A DNA stretch of 64,000 nt from Isoetes taiwanensis (GCA_021234155.1 JAJEKV010000045.1:8109105-8173104); one strand, 5' to 3'. Positions 12,194 through 24,474 are shown, numbered from the stretch's first letter. The notes: a model not told the origin generated them from the letters alone. Numbers and translations: made by a program.

Positions 12194-12329
12194 GGAGTAA
12201 TTCGAAGGAGCTTAAAATTTCGTTATGAAATTTTGAGGCAGACTGGCGGCCACGAGCTGGCCGCTGAGTGGCGCCGCCAGTGTCACCTCAAAATTTCATA
12301 CGAAATTTTATAGCTCCTTCGAATTCTCC
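12194..12329. repeat. Foldback hairpin with ~55-bp arms
   Basis: The left arm (12194-12249) runs from GGAGTAATTCGAAGGAGC to ACTGGCGG; the right arm (12274-12329) is its near-perfect reverse complement. A 24-bp GC-rich loop separates the arms. It sits where the flanking minisatellite is interrupted, as expected for an inserted foldback or MITE-like element. I see no clear target duplication. Confidence 0.85.
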
Positions 12330-12331
12330 AA

Positions 12332-12846
12332 CGAAATTTCAACCAGCTTGAAATTTAGGCCCGTTCTTTATGCTGGAATGCTTGATTTAGGTCGCTGTTC
12401 AAATCTGTAGCAGTTTTTTCGTATTTTTACTATAGAAATTCGTCATTAGTGCCGGATTTTGATGGGGCAAAGCAGGCCGAAGCTTGTTTACAGTATTTGA
12501 GGCTGAAGATAACGAATCGGCTGAAATATCAAATAGAAATAAAGATCCAGAGTAGCTTTCTTGCCTTTTTTAGTCATTGATTTTGCTTCATGAGCACAAC
12601 AACAACCAAGAGTCATGAGCTCTGTCTATCTATGGCCGCCGGGAGAAGCCTTCATTTTCACGGTCTGGGAAGCGCTGTGAAACAAGTTTTAGGAGAAACA
12701 GGAGAAACAGGTATGGGAAGCGCAGGTTGTGCAGAAACAGGTTACGAGGCGGCGCCGCCCAAAACGCCGACAGGACATCAACAAAGAATTTCGCTTTTAA
12801 AAAACTAGTTGAAAAGGGCCGAAATTTCAAGGTGGTTGAAATTTCG
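12332..12846. mobile_element. 515-bp segment bounded by 25-bp inverted repeats
   Basis: The 25 bases at 12332-12356 and 12822-12846 are inverted copies with one mismatch (CGAAATTTCAACCAGC at the left end). Together with the adjacent hairpin at 12194-12329 this segment splits the AT-rich array. Inside is a GC-richer stretch with a short plus-strand frame at 12590-12808 that I do not recognise. It may be captured host DNA or simply unrelated sequence. Confidence 0.55.
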
Positions 12847-13045
12847 TAGCTGTAGTTTAAGAAAGTATAGTTTTTTAAGATATGGTTTATAAGTAGGTGT
12901 GTTGGAGACTCAAAAACCCATATTTTTCCTTAAACAAACAGCTATTTAGAAACTACACCTAGTTATAAATCACATCTAAAAAAAAACCATACTTTCTTAA
13001 ACAAGGTGCTGCGCACGGAGGGTTGCCCTCCATGGCCGGAGGGTG
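12847..13045. repeat. End of AT-rich array plus GC-rich terminus
   Basis: The minisatellite words continue to about 12998 and then stop at a GC-rich block (12999-13045) containing GGTGCTGCGCAC and the self-complementary GGAGGGTTGCCCTCC. An inverted copy of this block occurs at 41926-41975, again touching an AT-rich AACAACATG-type stretch, which suggests an element end. Confidence 0.65.
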
Positions 13046-13049
13046 AAGT

Positions 13050-15130
13050 GGCTTAAATGATACTTCAAAGTCATGTTTTTACAATCAATCAAAATTTCTA
13101 CTTCAAAACAATAGAGTAGTTGATACCATGACTTTATAAGGATTGGCCTGAAGAGATCTTTGGTGCTCGGCATGGAACAAGGATGGCAGAAGGATAAGGA
13201 CAAGTGTAATAGAGGAGAGAATGGAAATACATGTTTTATGAGCATAGAAATGAGAGAACTCCTTGAAGACCGCTGATTGGGTTTTTGTCATGGGAGGGCT
13301 TCAAAGATCTGAGGAGCTGGTTTTGTAGAGGAATAAAACATCGACGCATAGCCTAACTCCAAACCTCGCAAGAAAAAATAAAACCCAATGATCGCGGACT
13401 CGAAATGCAATTAGAATGTGTAAGGTCTGTTGAGTCTTGGCTTTGCTGTCGTGATTATGGCATTCTTTTAAACATTCATGCATTAACCAATGCACGGATT
13501 CTCAAGTCGATGGTGTTTTGTTCCTCGTACATGTAAGTAAAAAAACAATTCTATGTAAAAAAAAAACAACTCTATCCATTTCTCATTTCCCTTATTTCTC
13601 TTCTTCGTATCACTTTTGCCCGGTAATGGGCACTTATATTGCCATCTATTGACCATCTATCAAATGAACTTAATAGAGTTAGTTCGTGAATTTAGCTCAT
13701 GAATGTACATTGAATTAGTTCATGCAAGGAGGCATGTTAGCGTCTCAAAATTTTATATTTGCAAACACAAGACATGATTTGGAAACCTTGCAAGCATGGT
13801 GCTATTAGACGCATCCTTCCAAAACACTTATAGTTTATCTTGTTGCCCTCGCCTCATTTATATAACCCCTTTCGATATGTAGCTACAACATATGTAGTCT
13901 CCAATTTGTGGGGGCATTTGTGATCCTCGAAACTAGGGTAAAACTATCTTCAACCAATTCGATGTTTCTCGCCATCCTTTCATCAATTCCTAAAGTTAAT
14001 TTGTTTCCAAGTATATTATTGTTATTGAAATTAATAGTCACCAATTATGCACTATTCGATTCGACCAAAGGGTGTTCACAATGTAAGAGAAACTCGGGCA
14101 AGTGTGTTCACAATGTATGGATCAACATGCTTGTAGTCTTCTTGAAATAGGTTGTTGTTTTCTCATATTAAGTAAGCAACTTTCTTGATTAAATAAGCAC
14201 ACATGGTCAAATACTCCAAAGGCAACAATCTCAAGGACCCCACTTTAAGCATAATATGTGATTGTTTTAATAAGCAAAGATAGCATTGGGGCAATCCAAA
14301 GTGGCTCGACACCTTGTTACTTACTCTTTAGAACAACTAATCTATGAAATGGGCAAATAACATCAACATGTTGGGGTCCATATATGATGGCATTTGGTGA
14401 TTGAGAATCCTTTGTATCTAAATTAATGCTTAACTAATGTGTCAAACAGCAATAATGCTAACTAATATGGAAGTTGGAGAGTGCATTTTGCCAACAAAAT
14501 GCAAATTGAATTAAAAAGGAAAAAAGTCCTCCCCAATTCCAAATCACATGCATAATGATAGGTCGGGCTTAATATATTCATACTCTAGTTGCCGAGATTC
14601 CAATGGTGCAAATTCGACTAGCAATATCACAAAGACGCGACATAGTAACCGGCGCGCATCCATTGTCCCGATCCATTGTTCTAAACAATCATGATGGGAT
14701 TGAATGTTGTTGCAAGTATGTAGAATCCCAATTCGACAATTGGAGGCGATTCTTGTATATTGTATGGCTAGGCAACATTTTTGTATGTGCATTTCCTACT
14801 CGGGTCAACATCTTAGCCGTGAGGTTTGGAATTAATATTGGCCATAAGTTTTACATTGAAAGTTCTTGAGACTTGTAAACATGTACCAAAATAATATGCA
14901 TTTCAAAAGCAATCTTTGCAACCATCGTTCTTCCATGATTATAGGACCACAACATTGCAGGCTTAGTTCTCGATTCCACTTTATATGGACCACAACGTTG
15001 TAAGCTTAGTTCTTGATGCCATCTCATTTATTGGCCTCTTGATATGGATCAAACATTGTAGGCTCAGTCAGGTGGAAACAAGGGCAAACTGCGATAACCT
15101 GAGGCATTACCTTGGCACTTGTTTCTTCAG
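13050..15130. other. Intergenic DNA, no recognised gene
   Basis: Several short frames exist on both strands (for example plus 13908-14150 and minus 14544-14792), but none shows a domain, signal or neighbour that supports coding. No terminal repeats were recognised. Confidence 0.4.
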
Positions 15131-15135
15131 CAAGC

Positions 15136-15400
15136 TTTGGGACGCCACTTCATGTACTTGCAATAATGTGTACTCAAGAATGATGCATTGTTTGTACATT
15201 TACTAAACTCTACAATGATACATTGTTTGGGACGCCACTTCATGTACTTGCAATAATGTGTACTCAACAATGATGCATTATTTGTACATTTACTAAACTC
15301 AACAATGATAGATTGTTTGTACATTACTGATCAATGGTGCATTGTTTGTACATTTACTAAACTCAACAATGATACATTGTTTGTACATTATTAATCTTAT
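15136..15400. repeat. 90-bp tandem repeat
   Basis: A unit starting TTTGGGACGCCACTTC is present at 15136-15225 and again at 15226-15315. It is followed by partial copies of its second half (TTTGTACATTTACTAAACTC) to about 15400. The short frames across it are repeat artefacts. Confidence 0.85.
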
Positions 15401-16159
15401 CGCTTTTTCAAACATGTACTCAACAATGATATCACTAGTTGCACATATTTATTAATCTTATATTGCTTTTCCAAGGCTCACTTGAGTGGATGGACAGTAC
15501 ACGTCGTTTGCATTGCCTTATTGCCTTCTCCTAAATGTATACATATTGATTGCATTTTTTCCTAAATGCATCAAGGTGCAGACAAATGGATGGATTGTAC
15601 TTTTGTTGTATTATTTCCACATTGTTTTTTTCTAAATTTATCACATTCTGATTGCATTAAAATTATCTCTTCCTGAACTTCATAGTCGTATTAGAAAACA
15701 GACCAGATTATAATAAAACCTGCAACTCCTAGGAACTTATAGGTTTTGTCACAAAAAATTTTCTTCTCATAAAAATAAAAAGCAGGACATATGTCCGTGC
15801 AAGCAATTTGGTTATTACAATTAAATTGCTATTGTAGCCTTCCTGAAGAATTAGCAATACAATTTCCTTTGATCAGAAATGTCCAAGCGTGTGCCACCAG
15901 ATGGTTGAAAATATGCTTAGTTATCAAAACCGGATCTTAGATGGCCTGCCTGCTAAACCATCTATTACTGGACTAGTAATCAGTGGACTTACTTCAGAGT
16001 CATAAATTTAATAAGTTTACCCAATTGACCGTTATTTTTGTATTTGTACCGGAGATCTAGTTTTGAATGTTGCTAACATGCATTTTTCCTTATGTTCATC
16101 TGCCAAAATTTGACTTGTCTCTACGCCTACACCGCAAAATGCCTTGTCATCTCTTTTGG
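15400..16159. other. Intergenic DNA left of the Copia element
   Basis: AT-rich sequence with a few more diverged copies of the ACTCAACAATGAT word near 15418-15430. Nothing else is recognised up to the LTR at 16160. Confidence 0.4.
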
Positions 16160-16329
16160 CGAAAGCTAATCGTATTCGTAAGAATGAAGAAAGATACAAT
16201 CCCTATGGAGATCTCGATCTCTCATAGAAACCACCAAAGTGAAATGAGGGCTGGGCGGGCTTATAACAAGATGCCACGTCGACAAGACAAATATGCTAGT
16301 ACTCCTATAATGATATCTAAATGCTAACA
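16160..16329 (-). repeat. Copia 3' LTR
   Basis: On the minus strand this begins TGTTAGCATTTAGATATC and ends GATTAGCTTTCG, the final A of the expected TG...CA end being mutated. The purine-rich tract CTCGGGGGA abuts it at about 16330-16338 in the element's sense. Confidence 0.85.
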
Positions 16330-16444
16330 TCCCCCGAGAACTAGCATACTTTTAAAAACAAGCCTAGACATGCTAGAACTAAGATCCCCCGAGATGTAAC
16401 AGTTCCTTGTAATGATTTTCCACCCTCGGATGGATAAGGGTGAA

Positions 16445-19400
16445 TCAAGCACATCCTTCATGGATCGAAAACCCCGCCCCGACAAAGGGTTTCGTGGAAT
16501 CCATCCGCCATTGATCCTTGGTAGAACAAAGACTTAAGAGTAAGTTGTCCTTGTTGAAGCCGCCTCGTATAAAGCACAATTTAATGTCCAAATGTTTTAT
16601 CCTCAAGGTGCATCTTGAAATCTTTGACGGGAGAAATAGCACCACTGTTTGTCACAATGCAGAATACCGCTTGATTGAATCCCCCAAGTCTTCATATAAA
16701 TGAATCAGCCACTTCAATTCTTGAGTTGTATCAGCTTAAAGCCTTCAACTCGCTTCAGCTTGTGCTAATGCTCACCGTGCTTTGTGACCTAGAACTCCAT
16801 GTAATGGGACTATTGCCAAAGAAGGACACAAAGCCCGCCAAGGACTTTCTTGAGACCAAATCTGCCGGGCCATGTCGTAATCGAATATATGCTGAATCGA
16901 GGATTTGAAACTCGCCATAGAAAAGGCCTTCCTAGTAGGTGCCTTTAATATACCGAAGTACCTCGCTAGCAGCTTTTCCAATGAGTCCTTTTAGATGAGT
17001 CATGAAGCGCAGGGAGAACACCCAATGATAAGTAATATCGGGACGAGTAATAGTAAGATATAAAAGAGCACCCACCAACCGTCAGAGTGTAGGATCTCGC
17101 ATCTTCAAAGATCCAATCCAAAGAAAGCTTTCGCCCTAAATCGGAAGGCAAAGAAAGTAGGTTTGAGTCACCATATGAAACTTGTCAAGAATTTCATAGC
17201 ATATTTTTCATTGTGTCAAATAAATTCCTTGAGAAGTCCGCCAAACTTCAATCCCTAAACAATAATGCATGAGACCGAGATCGTAACCTCAAAATCTCTC
17301 GAAATAGACTCTTTAGTTTGCTGAATCGGAGAGATAGCATTCCCAAAGAATGAGTGTATCATCAACATAGAGAAGTAAAATAGATATATTGGTGTCCCGA
17401 ATTGAAAATAGAGACTGGATCCGCCCTTAGACCTCCATACCCCATCCGCTCCAAATATCCATTTATTTTGTGATTCCAAAGACTCGGTAAGCCCGCTTTA
17501 GACCATATATGCTTTTCTTTAATTTACAAACATAGTCGGAAAGTCCTTATTAACAAATCCACGGTGGTTGTTGCATATACAATTCTTCCTCAAGATCCCC
17601 ATTGAGAAAGGCGACTTGAAATCCAATTGATGCACGTACCAACCAAATTGTGCCGCTAATGCAAGAACAGCTCGTAATGTGTCAAGTCTAACAACCGGTG
17701 CAAAAACATCGTGTAATCAAAACCTTCTTGTTGAGTGTAACCTTTAGCTACCGGTCTAGCTTTATGACGAAAGCAATAGTACCATCGATTTGTATTTTGT
17801 TCGATAAAGCCACTTGGCTCCAATGATGTTATGACCTGCAGTGCTTTGGTACCAATTCCCAAGTATCTTGCTTCCCATCATGGCTAACTCCTCTTTCATA
17901 GCCCTCGAACCCAATGGTCGATTTTGTCGCTTGACTATGAAAAACGGGATCACTATCATGTAAAACCTTGGTCATCAAAGCAAAATTACACAAGTTCGAA
18001 TCAAAAAACGCAAGTTTTCAAGTTGATTAATCTCGTGTATGGTAAGAGGTGGTAGACTTGATGTATCAATAATGTCATCATGTAAATCCAATGGTTCATA
18101 GTCCGCATAGGCATCCGTGGATAGTGGACAAGAAGAGGGTGAAGAAATAGAAACCGTAGAAGATGAAGGAAGAGGTGGAGATGATGAAAAAACAGGTGGA
18201 GACACAGACATCTTTGAGGAATTTGGACGATGAAGTGGACGGATCGAATCGAAAAAAGATTGACAAGAGTGGTATCATAATCAATGAGAGTCAGATGAAA
18301 AATCAAACCGGGTGGTGATCTTCAAGAAACTCCATACTACGTGAGGCAAAAACGATTGTTTGAAAACGGATCAAAGCATCTCCATGCTTTCATATTAGGT
18401 GTGTACCCAATAAAAATGACCTGAATCAGCCTGTCGATAACTTGCCCTTTTTCCAAGGATTTCTCGTGGAAAGGAGGCATAAGCAAGACAACCAAAAACT
18501 CTTAAATGTGACACATCTGGTTTGGTCCCAAAGAGAGTCTCAAATGGAGTTTTGAGATTCAAAGCCTTAGTTGGAGCACGATTGGAAATATAACATGTTT
18601 ATAAGAGCATACGCTTAAAAATTTAGAGGTAAACTTTTGTGTTTGAGCATGCTTCGAGCTAAATTTAGAAATGTAATGATGTTTACGCTCTATACTCCAT
18701 TTTAGAGTGTGCATAGGGTACAATAAGTTCCCTATGAATACCTTTGGGCTTGTAAAAACTTTCAAACTCCTTGGACAAATATTCCTTAGCATTATCAACC
18801 AACCGCTTTGATAGTAGTGCTCAACCGATTTTGTACCAAATTTCCGAAGTTTGGAAGATTGAGAAAGCTTGTGATTTGAGCTTCATAGGATATACCCAAG
18901 TGAATCTACTATAATCATCAACAAAAACCATGAAATACCTACCTACCAGAGATTCCACAGGCATATAGCAAATATCCGAAAGTGAATAAGTTCCAACGGA
19001 TGAGTAGCTCGAAATAAAGCTTGTTTAGGAAACGGGCTTGGACCCTGTTTTCCTAGACCGCATGACAATGAAAATCCCGAGATTTAAGTGGAGGTAAACC
19101 CTTGACCATGCCTATTTTGGATGCAATAACCAAAGGAGCCAAACTAATGTGGCCATACACTGCATGCCATAAATTTTCTTCATTGAAGAATAAGAGGGGA
19201 CTGAATCGGCAAAGAAGTGAACCTCGTTGAAGATGTGACTTCTTGAGTGTATACGACCTTCTTTAGTGAGAGTACCTTGAGCAACAATGCCAAGAGAACT
19301 TTTATCAATCAAGTGTAGAGGATTGTTCTTACAAATATAAACATATTCTCCTCGCAAAAAGCACCGAGTAGCCTAATTGTCTCAGAAGTTGGTGACACTT

Positions 19401-20560
19401 TAAGATTAACTTTCAAATCTGAATATGAAGAACTTCATCAATTTGTAAAGAAGAAGAAGAACCAAGATCAATATTGACCCCGCTTCTTGCCCTCGAGATC
19501 TAGCAAGATTACCATCTCGCCATCTTCACTATAGTTGAATTATAAGGATGAATAGTGGAAAAAAAAAGTAGGATGACTTGCTAAATGTTTTGTAGCCCCT
19601 GAATCAACAAGCCAAGATTCATCTTCATCTAAATGATCAGCAACCAATGCTAAAAATTGCTCCTCTAAATCTTCAATAGAAATTTCTGACACTTTTGGCA
19701 CCGATCTCCGAAGTTTTGACATTCTTTATCTTTGGATTCTCGAGATTTGTGGTCAAGAAGATCTCTCCCTCTTTCTACACTGAAACTTCATGTGACCCTT
19801 CTTACCACAGTACCGAAGAAGACAAATCGGTTCTTTTGGATGAAGCTGAATTAGAAGATGTATGAGAAGAAGAAGATTTATCATTGGAGAAATTTGCGTA
19901 CCGCAAGATCCTCAAGATCTTTTTAAGCTCTGCTCGCATCTAACAATTGTTGTTGGAGATAATGAAAATCAACTGTAAATGTGGGTTGTAACTTGTAAAA
20001 TTGAACAAAATGAATATACTCACCGGGTAAACCCTTCAAAACATAGAGGATAAGTCTTGCTTCTTTCATTTCTCCACCGCACTACATAAGAAATCGCAAC
20101 TCTTTAAATTTCTTGAGATATTCCTTCATTCCCGAACAATCAATTGAGTCTAAGATTGTCCATCTTTGTCCAGTAAAAGAAGTTGATGTCCTTCTCCTTA
20201 GCAACACATTTCTTGACCAGAATTGATAAGCGATTGAAAATCAGAAAATCTTGAAGATCCATCGTAAATTACATACACAATACGGGATCTAAGATGATTT
20301 AAAGCATCAAAATCTTTAGTCTTCTCAAAGATTTGTCCTGTGGTGACCATTTGCTATCTAAAACTTGATGCAAATGACGAAGACTTAAATTGGTTTTGAA
20401 AGCCTCTCGCCAATTAAAAATTCTGATCATCCAATACAGGATGCTTTGAAAGTATTTCCATGGATCGTAACTTATAGCCATGGCCATTGATTTACCGACG
20501 CATAAAAAGATAGAAAAAGATCGAAGCCAAATCAAGATCCAAGCTAAATAAAGATCCAAG
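16445..20560 (-). pseudogene. Copia gag-pol polyprotein relic
   Basis: Gag near 20300-20500 includes NWREAFKTNL, like the W-rich Copia gag start. A CCHC-like knuckle (YCGKKGHMKFQC) lies near 19775-19815. Protease at 19540-19722 has DESWLVDSGATKHL with the catalytic DSGA. The pre-integrase and integrase parts lie at 19357-18560 (IDKSSLGIVAQGTL; later FIGNLLYPMHTLKW). A serine/proline-rich linker follows at 18211-17975. Reverse transcriptase at 17862-17656 includes KARPVAKGYTQQEGFDYTMF, and more RT text lies at 17450-17340. The RNase H end at 16645-16500 has KHLDIKLCFIR. Many frameshifts and stops separate these blocks. The polyprotein normally supplies the proteins for virus-like particle formation and integration; no functional product is expected here. 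Confidence 0.85.
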
Positions 20561-20756
20561 CTAAATCAAGATCGGCTAAATCCTTGGTCGGAATGATGAG
20601 AAAACACTTGATCCACCGAAATTGGGCCGAAAAAACAATTCCCTTCGCGGATCCGCACGATAACGACGGATCACCTCAAAACCACTTCCCCTCGTCGGAT
20701 TTACTCGTAAAACCGGCCGATTACCTCAATTGTACCGACTTCACTCTTCTAACCTC

Positions 20757-20768
20757 GCCTCGATACCA
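20757..20768 (-). promoter_or_regulatory. Primer binding site for initiator tRNA-Met
   Basis: Directly inside the 5' LTR the minus strand reads TGGTATCGAGGC. The usual plant site complementary to initiator tRNA-Met is TGGTATCAGAGC, so this copy has lost one base. Its position next to the LTR end makes the assignment secure. Confidence 0.8.
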
Positions 20769-20933
20769 TGAAAGCTAATCAGATTCGGAAGAATGAAGAA
20801 AGATACAATCCCTATGGAGATCTCGATCTCTCCGATAGAAACCACCAAAGTGAAATGAGGTCGGACGGGCTTATAACAAGATGCCACGTCACCATGCGAT
20901 GCTAGTACTCTATACGATATCTAAATGCTAACA
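20769..20933 (-). repeat. Copia 5' LTR
   Basis: On the minus strand it begins TGTTAGCATTTAGATATC and ends TTAGCTTTCA, giving intact TG...CA ends. It matches the copy at 16160-16329 along its length with scattered substitutions and small indels. Confidence 0.88.
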
Positions 20934-21031
20934 TCCCAAAAGCAACAAGAATTTTTTTTAACAATGTGAAAAGTTAGCGTAAATGATAATCGACATTACT
21001 TAAACTTTCTCATAGCCTCAATCTACGTTAA

Positions 21032-21117
21032 CATTTGTGTAAATCTCACTTTCTTCCTTTCTAGGAATCTAATTTGTGTAAAATCTCACTTTCTTCCTTT
21101 CTAGGAATCTAATTTGT
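21032..21117. repeat. ~41-bp tandem duplication
   Basis: Two adjacent copies of a unit starting ATTTGTGTAAA and containing CTCACTTTCTTCC and TAGGAATCTA differ by one base. It lies just outside the Copia 5' LTR. Confidence 0.85.
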
Positions 21118-21119
21118 CT

Positions 21120-22440
21120 TGCAAAAATTTCAATCAATTCATTAAAACATAGCAATTTAGGAAACCGCATAGAGTTTCTTTTCTACACTAGCAATTAGAT
21201 GATTAAATGTTTTAGCCGACTAGCATAATGTCGCATGTTATCCTACTGAACAAAAAGAATGAAACTGTAAGACGCACATTTCAATAAAAATGAACATATC
21301 ATGGAAATATCATAGATTCATGCTTATATAAATGATATGAAAAAAAAGCAAAAGAAACTTCATTTTTGCTATATGAAAAGAAGACAAAGAGAAGATGGTG
21401 GCTAATGTAAGACCCCTTTTGCATCACACAAATGCGCAATACAAATAACTAGCGTATTCATAGATAAAAACGTAAGTCAAATGCAAAAGGGTATATCATA
21501 CCAGTACATGTAGATATCGCGACCCCGGCTAATGGTGCGCTTACGGTAAAACAATAAAAATGTACTTCAAAAAAAAGAGGAGGGATTGCATCGGAAGTGC
21601 CCGGAGTGAGAACTTCCTTTTTCACAATGCTCTCTTCCACAATTGCCTTGCCCCGATGCCGGAACTTGGCAAAGATCTCGAGAAGGGGAATGCAGAGAAG
21701 AATCAATTTCTCCAAGAAATTTGACGTTTCAGCCTCCCCGTAACCTTACCTTAAGTTAAATTGGAATCAGTAGAAAAGATCTATATGGAATTCTCACAAA
21801 TCCTTCCCGGGCTACTTCAACTAAAGAAGACTTATATCGGGGATGTATGCGGGTAAGAATCTTACTTGTGAGTGAAGCTTCCAAAGTTGATTAATGTATT
21901 TTGATAACCTTGCTGCCAAGCATTTTGCTCCACATTATTTATTTCGTGTCTCGGCCCATAAACGCTTGATACCTCTGGTAACATGCTCATGAAACCCGCA
22001 TTTAAATGAAAATAGATTTGTTTAAGCCCCTCCTGACTTGCTCACACTATTGCGATGTTCAACTGTTCTTCAAGAGACATTTTGGCAACGCCAAATCCTT
22101 GACGGCCTTCGCTGCCCCCGAATACCCTCGTGAATGGCCATCGATGCATGAACTGAGCCCATAAACAAAAAGTTGTGATGGTTAAAGAGCCGTGATGGTA
22201 AAGGAAGTGTAAGGCGGTAACATGTAAATCTAAAAGCCTGTGTGCTACAGTCATCCGAGCATCTAAAGAAAAGAACTCCAAATGGGTGGTCAATCTCGGT
22301 TTTGTTATAGCGCATCGGTTTGCACCGAAATTGCAAGAGATGCTTGCGGTTCCGGAATCAACCCGGGCAAGGTCTCGACCTCCTTAGCCTTAGCGGTTTT
22401 AGAGAGCGGCCGCCCACCAACGTATGACCGAGCATTTACA
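21120..22440 (-). other. Intergenic region with one protein-like segment, unassigned
   Basis: A minus-strand frame at 21715-21560 reads smoothly (FAKFRHRGKAIVEESIVKKE, then TPGTSDAIPP) and looks more like a real exon than the surrounding frames, but I cannot name its family. A second minus-strand stretch (22336-22042) has no recognised domain. No splice model could be built with confidence. Confidence 0.3.
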
Positions 22441-22450
22441 GCCAATCGTA

Positions 22451-22556
22451 AGTTTTAGCGTCACCAAAGATATCCTAGGGATATTCTAGCATATACCTAG
22501 GATATGCCAAAAGCCCACATAAACAAGGGTTTGCCCCCCTAGGGGCAACCCAAAAA
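22451..22556 (+). repeat. Left copy of ~106-bp inverted terminus
   Basis: This block contains CTAGGATATGCCAAAAGCCC and the GC-rich hairpin GGGTTTGCCCCCCTAGGGGC followed by AACCC. An inverted copy with only a few differences lies at 35526-35632. Both copies have the hairpin on the inner side, as in terminal inverted repeats of one 13-kb element or of two separate insertions. Confidence 0.8.
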
Positions 22557-24162
22557 TATGCCAAGGTCGCTCAAACATGCCACGTGGGCTCCAATATGCC
22601 ATTTAGGCTCCAACATGCGATCTAGTCTCAAATATACCAAGGTGGCTCAAACATGCCATCTAGGCTCCAATATGCCACCTAGGCTCCAGAATGCCAAGGT
22701 GGCTCAAACATGCAAGGTGGCTCAAACATGCCACGTGGGCTCCAATATGACACCTCGGCTCCAACATGCCAAGGTGGCTCAAACATGCCACCTAGGCTCC
22801 AAATGCCACGCGAGCTCCAACATGCCAAGGTGGCTCAAACATGCCACCTAGGCTCTGAAATGCCATGTGGCTCCAAAATGCCACCTAGGCTCCAATATGC
22901 CAAGGTGGCACAAACATGTGCTCCACCATGCCACCTAGGCTCCAACATGCCAAGGTGGCTGAAACATGCCGCATGGGCTCCAACATGCCACCTAAGCTCC
23001 AACATGCAACCTACTCTCAAACATGCCAAGGTGGCTCTAAACATGACACGCGGGCTCTAACATGCCACCTAGGCTTCGATGGCACCCACCTCAAACATGC
23101 CAAGGTGGCTCAAACATGCCATGCGAGCTCCAACATGACATCTAGGCTCCAACATGCCAAGGTGGCTCAAACATGCCATGGTGGCTCAAACATGCCACCT
23201 AGGCTCTGAAATGCCACGCGGACTACAACATGCCACCTAGGCTCCAACATGCAAAGGTGTCTCAAACATGCCATGTGGGCTCCAACATGCCACCTACGCT
23301 CCAACATGCAAAGGTGGCTCTAACATGCCACGTGCGTTCCAACATGCCACCTAGGCCCAACATGCGACCTAGTCTCAAACATGCCAAGGTGGCTCAAACA
23401 TGCCACGCGGGCTCCAACATGCCACCTAGGCTACAACATGCCAAGGTGGCTCAAGCATGCCACATGGGCTCCGACATGATACCTCGGCTCCAACATGCCA
23501 AGGTAGCTCAAACATGCCATCTAGGCTCCAATATGCCACCTAGGCTCAAACATGCCACCTAGGCTCCAAAATGCCAAAGCTCCAACATGCCACCTAGGCT
23601 CCATCAAGCCAAGGTGGCTCGAACATGCCATGTGGGCTCCAATATGCCACCATGCCAAGGTGGCTTAAACATGCCACCTACGCTCCAAAATGCCACGCGA
23701 GCTCCAACATGCCACATGGGCTCCAACATCCACCTAGGCTCAAACATGCCAACATGGCTCAAACATGCCACCTAGGCTATGAAATGCCACGTAAGATCTA
23801 ACATCCCACCCGTGCTTCAATATGCCAAGGTGGTGCAAACATGACACGTGGGCTCGATCATGCCGTCTCTCCAACATGCGACCTACTCTCAAACATGCCA
23901 AGGTGGCTCAAACATGCCACGGGGGCTCCAACATGCGACCTAGTCATAAACATGCCAAGGTGGCTCGAACAAGCCACGCGGGCCAAGGCTCCAACATGCC
24001 AAGGTGTCTCAAACATGCCAAGGTGGCTCAAACATGCCACATGGACTCCAACATGCCGCCTCGGCTCCAACATGTCAAGGTGGCTCAAACATGCCACCTA
24101 GGCACTAAAATGCCATGCGGGCTCCAACATGCCACCTAGGCTCCAACATGCCAAGGTGGCGC
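22553..24162. repeat. 1.6-kb minisatellite of 18-19-bp units
   Basis: Roughly 85 degenerate units alternate CAACATGCCACCTAGGCTC and CAAACATGCCAAGGTGGCT types, with irregular order and occasional truncated units. CCTAGG or AAGGTGG is the variable half; AACATGCCA is nearly constant. Long frames in every plus phase (MPRWLKHAT-type repeats) are by-products of the array. It begins immediately at the inner edge of the GC-rich hairpin at 22520-22550. Confidence 0.92.
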
Positions 24163-24416
24163 TTCTTGGAGAAGGGATGGTCTTTTGCCCATGAAACTTG
24201 GTCCTCAGGGTAATGTCAATGTTTTGAGTCCATTGGCAGAGCTATTACACAGTTTTAGAGTACAGGAGTTGCACATCCGTCGCCAGGGGTATTCGGAGAG
24301 GACTTTTGGGACAAGCTATTTTCGAAAGGTTTTGAGGGTCCATCTTCTAGCTTCAATACCCTCCCTCTACATGATGACATTCTGCAAGATTCTGGTTGAA
24401 TCTGACTAGGATATGG

Positions 24417-24474
24417 CCTCCGAAACATAAACCTTGTGTATTTCTAGGTTCTTGAAGGGTTTATGATTTCGAGG
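24417..24474. repeat. Stem-loop copy 1 (TTTCTAGGTTCT loop)
   Basis: CCTCCGAAACATAAACC pairs with GGTTTATGATTTCGAGG around a loop of about 24 bases containing TTTCTAGGTTCTTGA. Related hairpins follow at 24740 and 25451. Confidence 0.7.

Larger units (their letters stand above)
16160..20933 (-). mobile_element. Ty1/Copia LTR retrotransposon, complete but decayed
   Basis: Two direct LTR copies of about 165-170 bp flank a minus-strand gag-pol relic of about 4.4 kb. Reading from high to low coordinates there is the 5' LTR, a primer binding site, gag, zinc knuckle, protease, integrase, reverse transcriptase, RNase H, a purine-rich tract and the 3' LTR: exactly the Copia order. Frames are broken throughout and the two LTRs differ at many positions, including small indels, so the insertion is old. 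I could not find matching 5-bp target duplications outside the LTRs. The LTRs are short for a plant Copia element. Confidence 0.9.

Noticed and set aside
16160-20933. 5-bp target duplication of the Copia element
   Set aside because: The bases next to the two LTR ends (TTTGG at left, TCCCA at right) do not match.
22558-24139. Several long plus-strand frames encoding MPRWLKHAT/MPPRLQHAK-type repeats
   Set aside because: They exist in all phases across a degenerate minisatellite whose units lack stops; no unit-length periodicity in one frame is maintained.
22553-24162. CRISPR array
   Set aside because: Units are degenerate and directly adjacent with no constant repeat and unique spacers, and the DNA is plant nuclear.
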